A stretch of 64,000 bases of DNA from Xiphias gladius (GCF_016859285.1 NC_053402.1:23941056-24005055), one strand, 5' to 3'. Positions 51,517 through 63,211 are shown, counted from the first letter of the stretch. The notes: generated by a model from the letters alone, not told the origin. Numbers and translations are program-made.

Positions 51517-52945
51517 TGTTGCGTTGCAGACACAGAACATTTTCCACCGGCGACAATGCATCACTTCCTGACGACTATCAGTCCGACACAGACAGCCAAT
51601 GATCAATATTTTGGCGTAGGTAAAATAATAGTCAAACTAAAACAAATAACCAGAGATCATCAAATAATTTCTCAAACATGGGAGGAGATGATCTGACATC
51701 AGCCCAAAGAGACAGTTTTCCCAAATGTTTGGAAAACTCCTCTTACAAAGACGAGACGTTGCAGTGATGGTATTGTCTAGAGATTTAACACACACACACA
51801 CACACATTCTGTTATCTCCTTTCTTATTCTCATTGCGTGTGTGTGTGTGTAACATTTCCTGAGTTCCTAAAATCTGGTTGTGAGCCATCCCTGCTGTGGA
51901 GAAGAAAAAAAGGGGGGGTTATGGGAAAGAAACCCCACCCCATATTTGATCCAAAATAATGTATGATGGAACAGCTGGGACTGGGCAGAGGGAGGGTCAG
52001 ACACACAAACGCAAAAAAACTTGTGTGTGGGACTTCTGAAGTAATTTAAAGTGCACTTTTCACTGTACTTCATATATATCTCCATACAAAATCCATAAAT
52101 AGTCAATGTGGCTGCGGATTGAAAAAAATTACTGTGCAAGAAAGCTAGCCGCACGATGAAATTAGATTATTTTAAAACTACACCAACAGTGATTTTTAGT
52201 TTTAGTTTTCTTGAGAGCAGGAGAAACAAGTTGTGACCATATTGACATATCACCTTTTAAGCTGATATGGTGTTATCAAACTGTCGCTTATTTACACATC
52301 CAGCTGTTACGGAGAAACATTATTGTTCATCCACTTGATTAATCTAAGTCCAGTACTCCCTCTCTTTTAGCTCTGTTTTTGGTCCCCACCTGCTCCTGAG
52401 GGAAACATCTGGCTCTTCAGCTGCTAAATGCTCCGCTATGTTCACCAGCTGGTCCCTGACTGTGTCTGTCTGCTGTTTGCTGCTGAGCAGGTAGTGGACG
52501 GTGGGTTTTCACAGATGTTTTTGTTAAAAATATCGAATATAGCCGCTTTAAATAACGTTGAAGTAGGAGTGCACTGCTAAGGACTTTTAAAGGGTCATAC
52601 AAATACACACATGAAAAATCGATAAACCATATTGACTGACTGTGTAAAAACAATTTGTGGTTTTATGAGGGGACACAGTCAACAATGATGATCATACTCT
52701 AGGAAGTCACTGCTCCTGAAAACCCAAACAACACCTAAAAACACAAGTTTACACGTTTTGGATGGATTAAAACAAACAAAATACACGTTACAATGGCAAG
52801 CTGGAAGATTTCAGTCCTGGTTGGTTTGGCGACACCTGTAGTTACTGGAGGTAACGGCGAAATACGTTTTAATACTACAGGTCACAGAATTCTGTCGTTT
52901 GAATAAATAAGAAAATATTTGGCTTTTTTCCAATCAGCTTTCAGA

Positions 52946-52979
<34 letters not shown>

Positions 52980-54006
52980 TTTATTCAAATTTTATTTTAT
53001 ACAACAATCTGAAGGTGTTCAGTTTAGCCTAAATCCTTAAGTTCATTTGTATTTCTAAAAAATTTTCAATGTGGAGTCATCTTATCCCGACTCAGCAGTG
53101 AATGTGTCTCGGAGGGAGAGAGGATGACTTCTTTCTCTTTCCCTTTGGATATTTAGAGGAGAATGTCTGTCTGCTTTTCACATTCTCCTTCTCCCCGCAG
53201 TTATCCTGCTAGACCAGCTTCAAACCCTGGCACTGGCACACTTATATAAGTGACTAGTAAGGCTTGGTATCAAACCTCAATAATTTCTGATGACTGACCA
53301 ATTTGTGTCTCCAGCCACTTGATTCGAAAATAAATACTGAAAGTTGGCATGCAGTGTCTGGACACATCCCCTTTTTTTTTTTTTTTTTTTTTTTTTGGAC
53401 AAGAATCTGGCCTGGTCCCTCTCCTCTCTTTCTCTTCCCTCATCTCTCCTAAGGCTTTCTGTCTGTCCATAGCAACAGGAAATAGCAGCATTGTTTACTG
53501 TGACCAACTGGACAGGTAAATCTAGACAGCGGGAGGAAGGAAGAGATAGCACAGAAAGAGAGGGAGAATATACTCTCCTGGGATTCATTTGGGTCAGAGG
53601 CTAACACAGTTCATACTGTCCTGCCCTGCTTGAGTTTATATGTAAGACAGAGTGCATTGAAACAGACGAAGATGGCGGTTAGGGTGGAAAATCCATCATA
53701 TCTCAAGAGGCCAACATTGGCTGCAGTAATATGAGCCCTTTTCCCTTCAACAGAGAAGTGAACCAGAAAGATGACTCTAAAGAAGTTAAGAACCGAAACA
53801 TAAGGTGCTTTCCACATGACCAAATGGTTGTGCTATCCGCTCTGTTCAGTCTATTTTAGATCCGTAGAGGTGTGAACAGAGTGCAGTACCTGTTTGCGGG
53901 CCTGGTTGAGGCCATGCAGGCGCTGCTGGAGTTCACTGCGGTAGTTCTGCGCCGCCTCGATGCTTTCTTTCGCCTCCTGCAGCAATACGTCCACCTCCAC
54001 AGACAT
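45355..54006 (-). CDS. crlf3: Cytokine receptor-like factor 3
   Basis: Orphan intracellular or membrane-associated cytokine-receptor-like protein of animals; its ligand in vertebrates is not settled. Coding exons in transcript order: 53890-54006, 49729-49936, 49346-49433, 48567-48744, 48229-48457, 46787-46925, 46438-46550, 45355-45620. They total 1338 bases, all in phase, giving 445 residues (human about 442). The start is MSVEVDVLLQEAKESIEAAQ, matching the human ELLLQEARENVEAAQ region. The N-terminal half is a coiled coil (about 5-120), with the conserved KPLDDCQSLIEHGV. SFTKKAMHIQLDSLPEVPAL leads to a fibronectin type III domain (about 175-275) carrying the class I receptor WSxWS motif as WSPWS (257-261). 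The C-terminal SPRY-like part has GYILSSRRNIALRND, AVFVNGKEMTNQLPA and the end FVHSGWKVLVF. An acceptor at 54018-54020 (GTGTCAG) shows a non-coding exon upstream. Confidence 0.97.
45762..46022. other. GC-rich patch in crlf3 intron 7
   Basis: About 260 bases of pyrimidine-rich, CpG-containing DNA (for example CGGACGACGCCCAGCTTCCC) differ from the AT-rich intron around them. Both strands have near-open frames with Pro/Arg-rich products but no motif I know. It could be a retroelement or pseudogene fragment. Confidence 0.3.
46751..46781 (+). repeat. GT dinucleotide run next to crlf3 exon 6
   Basis: GTGAGTGTGTGTGTGTGTG lies immediately beyond the exon 6 donor (GTACGC at 46781-46786). Confidence 0.9.
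46957..46987 (+). repeat. CA dinucleotide run
   Basis: A (CA)15 microsatellite about 30 bases on the intron side of the crlf3 exon 6 acceptor. Confidence 0.95.
48918..49279 (+). mobile_element. Possible solo LTR in crlf3 intron 3
   Basis: The segment starts TGTGACGCCCCTCCCAC and ends CTTGTCACA, so the ends are TGTGAC...GTCACA as in retrovirus-like long terminal repeats. Inside are a TATA-like CATAAAAGC (about 49035) and a composition unlike the intron. A matching 5-base target duplication was not found, and no internal gag or pol is present. If real it is a solo LTR, most like fish Gypsy elements. Confidence 0.4.
49440..49465 (+). repeat. GA dinucleotide run
   Basis: It lies directly upstream of the crlf3 exon 3 acceptor. 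On the gene strand it is a CT-rich tract, so it can act as the polypyrimidine tract of that splice site. Confidence 0.85.
50130..50430 (+). repeat. ATTAATCGATTA family, decayed copy
   Basis: Parts seen are TTAATCAGTCGATTCATTGT, GAAAAAGGTCAGAGAAATGT and ATTATCAGAATAGATGCTGC in the family order. It lies in crlf3 intron 1 (between the first and second coding exons). Confidence 0.5.
51275..51513. repeat. Inverted CA/GT microsatellites
   Basis: (AC)n at 51275-51313 and (GT)n at 51480-51513 lie about 165 bases apart and are complementary. A smaller pair follows: CA at 51789-51807 and GT at 51837-51850. A GA-rich block (51339-51378) sits between the first two arrays. All are in crlf3 intron 1. Confidence 0.95.
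52951..52978 (+). repeat. A28 homopolymer
   Basis: A run of 28 A in crlf3 intron 1; a retroposed poly(A) tail is possible but nothing upstream was recognised. Confidence 0.95.
53373..53396 (+). repeat. T24 homopolymer
   Basis: A run of 24 T in crlf3 intron 1. Lys-rich minus-strand frames across it are artefacts. Confidence 0.95.
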
Positions 54007-56114
54007 CCTCCCGCCTCCTGACACACACGAGAGAGGAATATTTACAACACACAACCATGCAGCATAACCTGAACCAGACACCAAGAAACTCCCATATTTA
54101 GTGAGATCACAGTGTTAAATGACTGCAGCAAAATGTATCAGCCCGTGTCCTGGACGAATTCCACTATTTTCTGACATTTTATAGACTAAAGTAATCGAGA
54201 AAATAATCGGCAGATTCATGGATAATGAAAAGACTCTTTAATTGCAGCCCGTAAACACAAGATGCGTGTCCTGTTGAGGACTACAGCTCTTCTGCTGAAA
54301 GAAAGATGGGTCAGACTTGGTTACAATTGTTAGATATGTCCAACTCAGTTAGTCTTATCTAAAGTATGTTCTCCAGTGGAGCCTGGAAATCGTGCAGCAT
54401 TGTTTGCTATGTTTTATCTTTGGATTTTGTCCAGCCAATTGTTGAAAAGTGAGACGGGAGCAGAAGCTCTGCAGTTTTAAATGAAGTCATTACCTTGTTT
54501 TATTTAATTTATAATTCAAGTAACTTGGTGTTTACTCAATCTGTACTTTAACTTCATTATTTACTCTGATGTTGCAGCGAACACAGGGCACGTAGGTGCT
54601 TTTATTATGGAAACAGCCCGCTGTGTTCCATAAATTGTTCTGACTATTGATTATTAATGTGGCCGACTATCGATTAAGGAAACCGCTTAAAATTTGCATC
54701 CCGAATGTGGCGCCATCAATAACCTGCATCCTCCACTACAAAAACTACAAGGTACAACACTACATGCAGAGCATTGTGACTGATTTGAGACATGTGGTAA
54801 CGAGAAAACCACTTCCTCCAGCAACCATCCAACCAACCAACCAGTCAGTTGAAAACACTACTTTATGCTTGACTTGGTGTCAGCGCCCAGCAGCGTGGGA
54901 TTAGGCTGTTACTGACCTTTAAATAAAATGTGGAAAAAAAAACTGCTCAGTGTGGTTCACCTGATACAACGCAAACCACCTTTGCAAAAATAAATTCACA
55001 AACTAGGTGCACTTATTATGCAATACGGACCCCTGAATAAACCCAGGGAAACCTGGTTCTAGCACAGAACAAAGTAACATCAACATGTTGATGAGCTTAT
55101 CTAGTTTCAAAACAACAGGCCTGTCAGCTGTAACTACAGTGTTAACAGCACCACAGTCACAAACACAGCTGCATTAGACTGCCTCTAAACATTTATGAGA
55201 GTTTAAAACTGAACATTTACAGCAATATGACGCACTGAGAAACTTTCCCAACAGGTTATATGAGAAAATTCATTAAAGTAACGAAGCTAGAGTACCTCTC
55301 ACTGCTTTTAACGGACAATCCTCTGCTACACGTCTCTGAATATTAGTTGTAAAGTACCAGTTTGGGTTTAAGACTGGAAAATACTCAACAACACACTTGA
55401 AATAAAGTGCCGCAACACCAAACTGTAACGGCATCATTTCACTTCTAAAACAGGTGGTTGCAAGTAAACTTTCATTAAACAGTATCATGAAATATTCAAA
55501 TATATTACTGATACACTTCTTTGAAGTTGACTGCACCATCCTACCCAAAACCTCCAACTGAACTTGACATTAAAAACGGGCAAAACAGCATGGAAACCTC
55601 TGTTCACCCTGCATACAGAAAGAAACTGAATATGACACAAATCTCCTTTTGCACTACCCTAAATGCCTTCCTGTCTCAGATGTCTATTTTTGGTGAAAGA
55701 ATCAAGGGGACTTAAAAACTCTGACAGATTATTTTTTAATGATGAAATGAACGATTTATCATTTAGCTCATTACAATTTTGAATTTTTCATGTGTGACTA
55801 GGGATTTTTCAATTAATGCATTTTGTAGCAGTTCTTTATCGTTTTTTTTTTTTTAAATAATCTTATTCATCTGAGTTCTTATTTAAATATGCGAGAGATA
55901 TGGCCACATGTGATTGTCGTGCAGATATAACATTCTGTATGTGACTTTAAAAGGGCTTCCCATAACAAAATAATTCAATCTTCAAATAGTTAAGTCTTCA
56001 CATGATGAAGGCTTTAAAATTAACTTTCGTTAACAGTCAAGTCTTTGATAACAGCTACAACTTTTTAATAAAAACTCATCAGGCGATACCATGTTGGACT
56101 AAAACTTTGTAATC

Positions 56115-56297
56115 TCACACAGCAGGTGTATCCAGATCCTCTAATATGAAATCAATCTCTCGCTCAGCTTCGTCTTCCTCGGAGCTGAAAGTAGTGACAC
56201 AGCCTCGTCTCCTGCTGTGGTTGGCCACGCTTCCTTTACAGCATCTAAAGAGGAAGTCGCTAACAGGCTTCATGCTTCTGCCACATACAGTGTGCAC
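56115..56297 (-). CDS. Candidate acidic C-terminal fragment inside the crlf3 5' intron
   Basis: A 60-residue frame ends in a strikingly protein-like acidic stretch, TTFSSEEDEAEREIDFILED, then LDTPAV and a stop. The first half is basic and Cys-containing (DFLFRCCKGS, SRRRGC). A CTTTAG acceptor-like site lies inside it, but using that would shift the frame. It could be the last exon of an unrecognised gene, a pseudogene piece or chance. I do not recognise the family. Confidence 0.25.
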   Translation of the reverse strand: MHTVCGRSMKPVSDFLFRCCKGSVANHSRRRGCVTTFSSEEDEAEREIDFILEDLDTPAV

Positions 56298-56581
56298 AGT
56301 ATCATTATGTGGACCAGGAGGGCATCTTATATTACACTATGGTATAAATAGCGTCTCAACATTAAATCTAAAATTAGTTAATGCAGGTCCAAGAAAACAA
56401 TTAGCTACAAGATAAATACAGTTAATCACCACCTTTTATAAACTTTACTTGCCGTCTATACAATGATAAACAGCTTTGAACAGCCCACTGATCACAAGAT
56501 GTTATTTCATTATGACTACTCTCCAACAGTAAAGGATCTATTTTAGTGTGAATTTCAGATTTACACCAATTATATGTATGT

Positions 56582-56606
56582 ATTATTATTATTATTATTA
56601 TTATTA
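56582..56606 (+). repeat. ATT trinucleotide run
   Basis: An (ATT)n microsatellite in the crlf3 5' intron. Confidence 0.9.
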
Positions 56607-56699
56607 TACATATTGTTGAATACCTAAAAGACAAAACCTGTAATTTATGTTGTTTTGTTGTAGGAACATTCTGATTGCTTGGGTCTTACCCATAATCTG

Positions 56700-56955
56700 A
56701 TGCAGAGCTGCAAACTAACATAATTATTATCTCAGTTAATTGATTAATTGTTTCATTTCCTAAAAGCCCAAAGTTAATGTCTTCAGATTGTTTGTTTTGC
56801 CCCAAACCAAAAGATTTTCAGTTAACAATGATGTAGAAAACCGAAAAGTAGCAAATCCTCACAATCGAGAAGCTAGAAGCAATGACTCTTTATCTCATTT
56901 ATCAAGCAAAAAGGCCAAACGATTAAGCGATTATCAAAATATTTGATCAGCTTCA
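56700..56955 (+). repeat. ATTAATCGATTA family copy
   Basis: It begins GCAGAGCTGCAAACTAACAT, continues with GTTAATTGATTAATTGTTTC and AAAGTAGCAAATCCTCACAA, and ends AAACGATTAAGCGATTATCA. It has the same plan as the copy at 58608. Confidence 0.6.
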
Positions 56956-57297
56956 TCTGTGTGTCGGAAATTGAGTGTGTTTAGTTTAGCTTAGCACAAA
57001 GACTGGAAGCAGACGGAAACTGCTAGCGTGGCTGAATCAAAGCCCGTCACCGATCCATTATTTACATTTTTTTGTCAGTATCTCTCAAATAAACAAGATC
57101 CAGAATGTAAATAAGTCAGCTCTGAGGTTGCCGGAAGGTGGTTTGAAAGGTGAAGCGATGAGTCAACTATTCAAACACCAGACAATTACTCTGCAGCTAT
57201 TTTGACAAGTTAAACTCTGAAGTCATATTTTTAAGCAAAAATACAGAGAAAAACTATTATTATAAACTAATATTTGCTGATTTCTTTTGTCCCCTGA

Positions 57298-57497
57298 TAC
57301 TTAACTGAATATCTTGGGTTTTTGTACAGTTGGTCGGACAAAACAAGACATTTTGAGACATCTTGTTTATTACTGAGAAATTATGATGGACATTTTACAC
57401 CATTATTCGACATTTTAAGAGCCCAAACACTTCATTGAGAAAATAACTGGCAGATGTATCTGTAATGAAAATCATCATTAGTCGCAGCCACGAGTTT
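57298..57497 (-). repeat. ATTAATCGATTA family copy, inverted
   Basis: On the minus strand it reads GTGGCTGCGACTAATGATGA, then a GCCAGTTATTTTCTCAATG segment and TGTCTTGTTTTGTCCGACC. It is oriented opposite to its neighbours. Confidence 0.65.
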
Positions 57498-58607
57498 AAT
57501 TGTTTTTCCACTTCTGATAGAGCTAAGCCAACAGTTTCCCCCTGCTTCCAGTCATTACATTTGTTTTAAAACCTCAAATATTGAAATTGACTTTGGCCTG
57601 TAAAATCCTGTATCAGTCAGGCTCTAATAGAATTGGTTGTTTATACAAAGTCCTTGAATGGACCTAAATTGAATGTCACAGAACATTTTCGTCGGTTGGC
57701 ACACACAAGCAGTAAACTGTATATAAGCATTTCTACACACATGAATGCAAATGTAGAGCTGCAGAATTATGCAGGCATGCACTTGCGTGTTCACTTTGAC
57801 AAAAAAAAAAAAAAACCCACCCACCACTAACATGGGTCCACCCCACTCTCACACTCCTTTCTTTCTGCTAACAGTGGCCAGAACAGCAGCCGCTTGTCCA
57901 GCCATAACAGCTATCCACAACATACACTGTTTTTCTTTTTCATCCTCTAAAAAGGGTGCTGGCCCTCTGTGCTTCTCTGTAATCCTGCGGTTTATAATCC
58001 CTCTTTCTCTCGAAAACCTACTAAAGACTAAGTGAATGACGGGCACTTAGCCAAGCAAACATCAAGCTAGTTTTCCTACAAAACAGTAAATCTCTTGTCT
58101 ATTTGTGTGATACGGATGTATGAAACAGAAACCGCCTTCTGTCTTGATTTCTTTTATGCTTCTGGTGTAAATATGCAGCCAGACAATAACCAACAGTGTG
58201 CTTTTCGGAGTATTTAGGTCAACCTGCATGGGAAGATGTCCCACTGTCCCGCTTTCAGAGGTCTGTTAGACTGTTTACAGTGTCAGAAAAATGTGCTCCC
58301 TAAAACTGTAGTGAAACAACCTGGGGAAAACGTCTGACTCTTGTATGAAGTAAGAAATGTCCTATTACTCCAACACTGGAGTACTTTATAAGGGGTTTTG
58401 TGGTACTGCTTTTGTGTGTGTTTGCTTATTCGGGTTCACCATTCTGTGTTTTTTTTTATATTTCTCTTCACATCCATCAGCGTAATGGGTTCTACCTAAA
58501 AGTTTATGAAATGCTGTTTATGAAGCATTTAAAATACTGTATATCAGTGGGTACAATTTAACATGCCACTAACTTGACAAACCTACTGACTAAGGTTAAA
58601 ATAACAG

Positions 58608-58932
58608 GGCTTCAACTAACTGTTTTCATGTCAATTAATCGTACGATTATTTTCTTAACTGTTGTTTATAAAATGTCAGAAAATAACATGATTTATGATG
58701 TCTTCAAAATGTCTTGTTTTGCCTAAACAGTTCAAAATCCACAGATATTCAGTTTACTACTATGTATTACACAGAAATGCGTTTAAATTCTCACATTTTG
58801 AGAAGCTGCAAGCAGGAAATGTTTGGCATTTTTGCTTACAAACTTATCCAAACACTTTGATTATCAAAATAGTTGCCAATTAATTTTCTGACGACTTATC
58901 AATGACTCGACTAGTTGTTGCAGCTCTAAATA
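58608..58932 (+). repeat. ATTAATCGATTA family, fullest copy
   Basis: The order is GGGCTTCAACTAACTGTTTT, TCAATTAATCGTACGATTAT, TTATAAAATGTCAGAAAATA, ATGTCTTGTTTTGCCTAAAC, GAGAAGCTGCAAGCAGGAAA and CGACTAGTTGTTGCAGCTCT. The two ends are inverted repeats of each other (roughly AGCT.CAACTA / TAGTTG.AGCT), as in a MITE. A short AAT run follows the end. Confidence 0.7.
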
Positions 58933-59968
58933 ATAATAATAATAACACGTTTGCACGTTGTTTGGATGTTGTAAAGCACCTGAATACTTCATGGTTCTAT
59001 GACCCAATTTGAAGTCTCCAAGCTGCATGTGTGAACCAAATGTCATCAACAGGAGTTTAAAAGGCTGCAACTCCTTCAGGCACGCTGCACATGCTCTGAC
59101 TAACAGCGAAGTTATGACAGGCATTCAAGCGCAGACCGACAATTATTATTAGAGCAGACCACTGACAAAACGAGACAACAGGAGACATCGGACAAGTCTC
59201 AACTCGCTCACAACTTCCGTATTATGTAGTCATTTTTCATCAAGTTCAACCTCCGCCCACCGGCATTGATTGGGACAGTCTAAGCAACATGTTAAATAAT
59301 GTAAAATGCATAATTACAAAATTCACGCTGCATAATCCCTCGCATCCCTCGGAGGTCGATGGATCTAGTCCTGATGATCGCAATCTGTCTAGTCTGTGGA
59401 GACGACAACTCCCAAAACTCCGTTAAGAAATCTCGTATTTTTAATTTGGCGTCATTGTCAGCAAACCTACATAAATCACAATAATATAAGTGCAAGTTTT
59501 CCTAAATAAGTAATGTATTTAGGTAAATTCGGTGTAGAAACATTTCACCAAACGACAACCTTTATCCATGAAATATCAACTTCAATAGATAGTTCGCACT
59601 GCTAGTTAGGATGTATTTTGGTGGAAGAACATGATGACAATGACAGACGAACTAGCAGAAAAAGTTACCAGTATCAGCTGTAAATGAGATTGAAGGAGTG
59701 CCACTGGGGTAGCGGAGAGTTGATATAAAGCTACGGGTTATGAAAAAAAAAAAAGAATTTGCCAAGTAGCGAGACGACATTACTACATCTTAACGGAGTT
59801 TGTGGTTAACTTCTCTCAATAACGTTACAAAACAGAGTTTGGGCTAGCTTGTGGCCAAAAGACAATGAAAGTCGGGACGTTGCTGGGAGAGCAAACGACG
59901 GCAAAATCGGAGAAACTAAAAGCCCCCCCCCTCCACTTCTTATGTGGGGAAAAGGTTTTCAGACGTAC

Positions 59969-60080
59969 CTGTTTTAGTGCTTTCTGGTGGCCATTTCGTT
60001 CCCGAAACTTGTGAATCAGCTCGAAGCCGCCGCCACACCACCGCCGCTAGATACGATGGAGTTCTGTGCTCACGTCCAAA
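59969..60080 (-). promoter_or_regulatory. crlf3: crlf3 non-coding exon 1 and promoter
   Basis: A GCC-repeat-rich stretch ends at a good donor (AAACAG then GTACGT at 59963-59968). It fits the acceptor 11 bases before the crlf3 start codon. Just upstream in the transcript direction are two CCAAT boxes (60115-60119 and 60156-60160 on the plus strand). No TATA box is seen. The transcription start near 60080 is inferred. Confidence 0.55.
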
Positions 60081-60458
60081 AAAAACGACACTTCCGAGGC
60101 TTTGATGACAACAGCCAATCACAGGCAAGATCCCTTCGAGCGACAAGAAAGTTAGCCAATTGGATCGCTATACGCTCCCTCGTCCCCGCCCTGATCGCCC
60201 GCCCCCTCGGAATGAGGTGGAACTGATGAAATGAATTGAAGTGTGTCCGAATCCAAGGGCAACTTCCCAGGAGCCTCAAAATCCCCAGGTCCACCCCAAA
60301 TCCGGTAGTTCTGTATAATTAGAAATCCGAAATTCGCACCACTAAACCGACGCATCTATCACGATGGGTCCTCCACCTTGTCCTGGTCTTGCAGAGGGAC
60401 CCTGTGTGAAATTCCATGTATAAGACTATTATTAACTATTAGACTATATTCTGCTTAA

Positions 60459-60460
<2 letters not shown>

Positions 60461-60498
<38 letters not shown>
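60461..60498 (+). repeat. GT dinucleotide array
   Basis: (GT)19, ten bases before the start of the repeat element at 60508. Confidence 0.95.
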
Positions 60499-60499
<1 letters not shown>

Positions 60500-60507
60500 A
60501 AATAATT

Positions 60508-61250
60508 ACAGGGTGTCTGCAGGTCTTATAGTCTTAAAAAGCATTCAGTTCAGTTCTCCTCAAAAAAGGCCTTGGAAGGAGTTAAAAAGTCCCAAATCCC
60601 GTTTACAAAGGTCTCTGATATTTATTCCTGCTTGTAGACGGTAACATCAGTTTAGGCTTTCGGCTGTTGGGAGACAGCTGCTAGGAAACTCATCCAGTCA
60701 TGATGGATAGTCACAAATATTAATGATCTATTTTTAAAGTGGTTAATCCATCCATCAGTTTTCGGCTGCTTATCTAGGTCCACACATGGGGTGGATCATA
60801 AAACGATGGGACCCTTGGTAAAACACCCACTCCTCCTACATAGAGCCCCCCGGACTGGGGGTGGTTTTGTGTCTGTTTGTGCTCTCTTTTTTTTGTTTTT
60901 TGTCTCTATGTGGTCATTTTGCGTTTACCTGGGATAGTTTCGTCTGTTTTCGTAGTCTTGTAACTGAGCTTTGTGAAAGAAATGTTAACAGTCTCTTTAT
61001 AAGGAGGCTCTGGCCCGGGGGCCCGAGGGGTCAGGGGGCCACTGCGTAGTTCACACATGGGCTCAGGTCATGCTAATTTTATTACAAGGAATTATTGTTG
61101 TATAAAGCTGGGAAGTACTGACAAAATGTGATATGTCACTACATTCACATACTTGATGAGTAACTGCAGGCCTTGTTGATGGTTTTCTGTCATTTTTGAG
61201 GGGCAGGACTGTGAAAAATGGACTGAAAGCCTGAATTAACAGAACTTAAA
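60508..61250 (+). mobile_element. Third plus copy of the CAGGG-ended element, interrupted
   Basis: It begins ACAGGGTGTCTGCAGGTCTT and continues with AAAAAGGCCTTGGAAGGAGT and CCCGTTTACAAAGGTCTCTG. Then comes GTTAATCCATCCATCAGTTT, then about 300 bases of other sequence (60780-61070), then GAATTATTGTTGTATAAAGC and CATACTTGATGAGTAACTGC. The usual right end is missing. Confidence 0.55.
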
Positions 61251-61263
61251 ATTAATTAACAGA

Positions 61264-61480
61264 ACTGTAAGGCTGCAACCAACAACTTTTTTCATTATCA
61301 ACACATCAGATAATTATTTTCTTTAATAATCGATCAGTTGTTCAGTGTATAGAATGTAGGAAAAATAGTGAAAATGTCCACAATTATTCCCTGAAGCCCA
61401 AGTTAACACATTCAAGTTGCACGTTTTATCTGACCAGCTGTTTCAAATACAAAGATACTGAGTGCGGCTTTATCTCCTGT
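61264..61480 (+). repeat. ATTAATCGATTA family copy
   Basis: AAGGCTGCAACCAACAACTT starts the copy, followed by TAATAATCGATCAGTTGTTC and GTGTATAGAATGTAGGAAAA. It directly follows the previous element. Confidence 0.6.
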
Positions 61481-62023
61481 TAATGATGTGAGTCACACAT
61501 TTTGTGCGTGTTCAAACAGCCCAGAGGAAGTTACCAAAGTAAAATACAAAGTCCAATGAACCAGAGGTTTATCGAGGCCTGTGGTGGTCCAGCAGTGAGT
61601 GAGAACAGGTACAGTAGGCTCTGCTGGGAAAACAGGCCCAGTGTGGGGTGACGTCGCCCTCTAATGGTTTGTAGTTGGCTGCTTTACTGTGCAGCTTGAT
61701 GGTAAGGAAGCTGATCTTGTTTCAGCAAACTCTGCCCTGATCGCTCGCATGTGTGTTGGTTGGCGTTGAGGGCTCGTATTTTGTGAAACAAGGTGCAGTG
61801 AGTCCAAGCGGCCGAATAGAGGCTGGTAACAATCTGGGCTCCTCTCATCCCCTAAAAGCATCATGGTGCCTCCTGCACGGAGGTCCCCGACCCTGAGAGA
61901 TCCATGTTTGATGGGTCGGTGCATGGCTGGATGAACCCTCCGAGGGGCCCCGGAGCAAAAGCTTGACCCCCACTCTACATGTTTCATTATTTCCCCAGGT
62001 ACCCAGAAACCATCCAGTACTAT

Positions 62024-62372
62024 AGAGCTGAAATGGTTAGTTGATTAATTGAACAGATGATTGACAGAAAATTAATTTGCAACAATTTTGATATTTGATG
62101 TATCCTTTGAGTCAGTTTTTTTTTTTTAAGCAAAAGTGCCAAGAAATCAAAGCTACCAGCTTCTCAAATGTGAATATTTGCCAGTCTTCCCAGTTTTCTA
62201 TGATGATAACTCAACATTTTGGGAGGTTTTGCCTGCTGGTCAGACCAAACGAGCTATTTCGATATGTTTATTTGATGTTCTTCACTATTTTCCTACATTT
62301 TATACACTGAACAATCAGCCAATTAATACAGAAGATAACTGTCAGACGTATTGATGATAAAAATAATTGTTG
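62024..62372 (+). repeat. ATTAATCGATTA family copy
   Basis: It begins AGAGCTGAAATGGTTAGTTG, includes TTGATTAATTGAACAGATGA and TTTTGCCTGCTGGTCAGACC, and ends near TGATGATAAAAATAATTG. The 72-residue frames inside are not coding. Confidence 0.6.
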
Positions 62373-63179
62373 GTTTCCACCTTACAGTTCTGCTATGATG
62401 GAGTACTACGGCCCTGCCTGAGGTTTTCTGTGTGTTAATTACTTGACACAGAAAAAAATGAAAGTAATTTGACAGAACACAACTTTAACACCAAGGAGCT
62501 TAATATAAAGTAAAACAGGTCAGGTCTTAAAACTAGATTCTGTCACAGAGTCCCTGATGTAGGATGGAGGACCCGTCATAGCTGCTATTCTACTTCAGTG
62601 GAGGAAATTTCTGACAAGTTCTTGATCAGTCACATCATGTTGACCCACATAATATGTCGCAAGCCTGGGACTTTGGGGGCCCCCTGGGGGCCCGGCGCCC
62701 CTGGGCAGTCGCTCGCTTCGTCTGTAGGGGCCACACAGTGGCTCAGTGGTTCACACGAAGCAGCGGGAGCCGGGGCCGGCGTGTCCCTGGCCGCGTTGCT
62801 GTGGCCCCTGACAGCAGTGGGAGAAAATAGCGATATTAACATGTGAAGAAATGAATCGCTACAGAAAAAATGAAGCATTCGTTTTATAGGGATTGTCAAT
62901 GTAGTAATTTATTTTTGACAAATTGAGACTTATTTATTCATTTTTTCTGCTCATTTCATCCGTTTATTTCTTGTGTCACTTCCGGGCCCCTATGCGTCCT
63001 TTAACGTCGTCTGCAAAGAAACACACACATTTTTTAGTATTTTATTTATTCAGTTGACTCTCCTATTTCCATGGAGATTTCCACATCCAACATGGAGCTC
63101 TAACGTGCTGCTCCAGAGCCACAACTATTTGATGTCTTTCTCATACTTTTAATAAATGTCAAAAGGGAAGACTGGAATG

Positions 63180-63184
<5 letters not shown>
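62373..63184. other. Spacer upstream of the mpv17-like gene
   Basis: It contains a GC-rich block at about 62665-62820 (GGGGGCCCGGCGCCCC), whose open frames on both strands lack motifs, and otherwise AT-rich DNA. No gene was recognised. Confidence 0.4.

Positions 63185-63211
<27 letters not shown>
63185..63211 (+). repeat. GA dinucleotide run
   Basis: A (GA)n microsatellite at the left edge of the CpG-rich promoter region. Confidence 0.95.

Noticed and set aside
59969-60146. An in-frame 5' extension of Crlf3 through the upstream exon
   Set aside because: The frame is open from an ATG at 60146 and joins in frame to the crlf3 exon, but that ATG and part of the frame overlap the CCAAT-box promoter. 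The conserved protein starts at the ATG at 54006, as in human.
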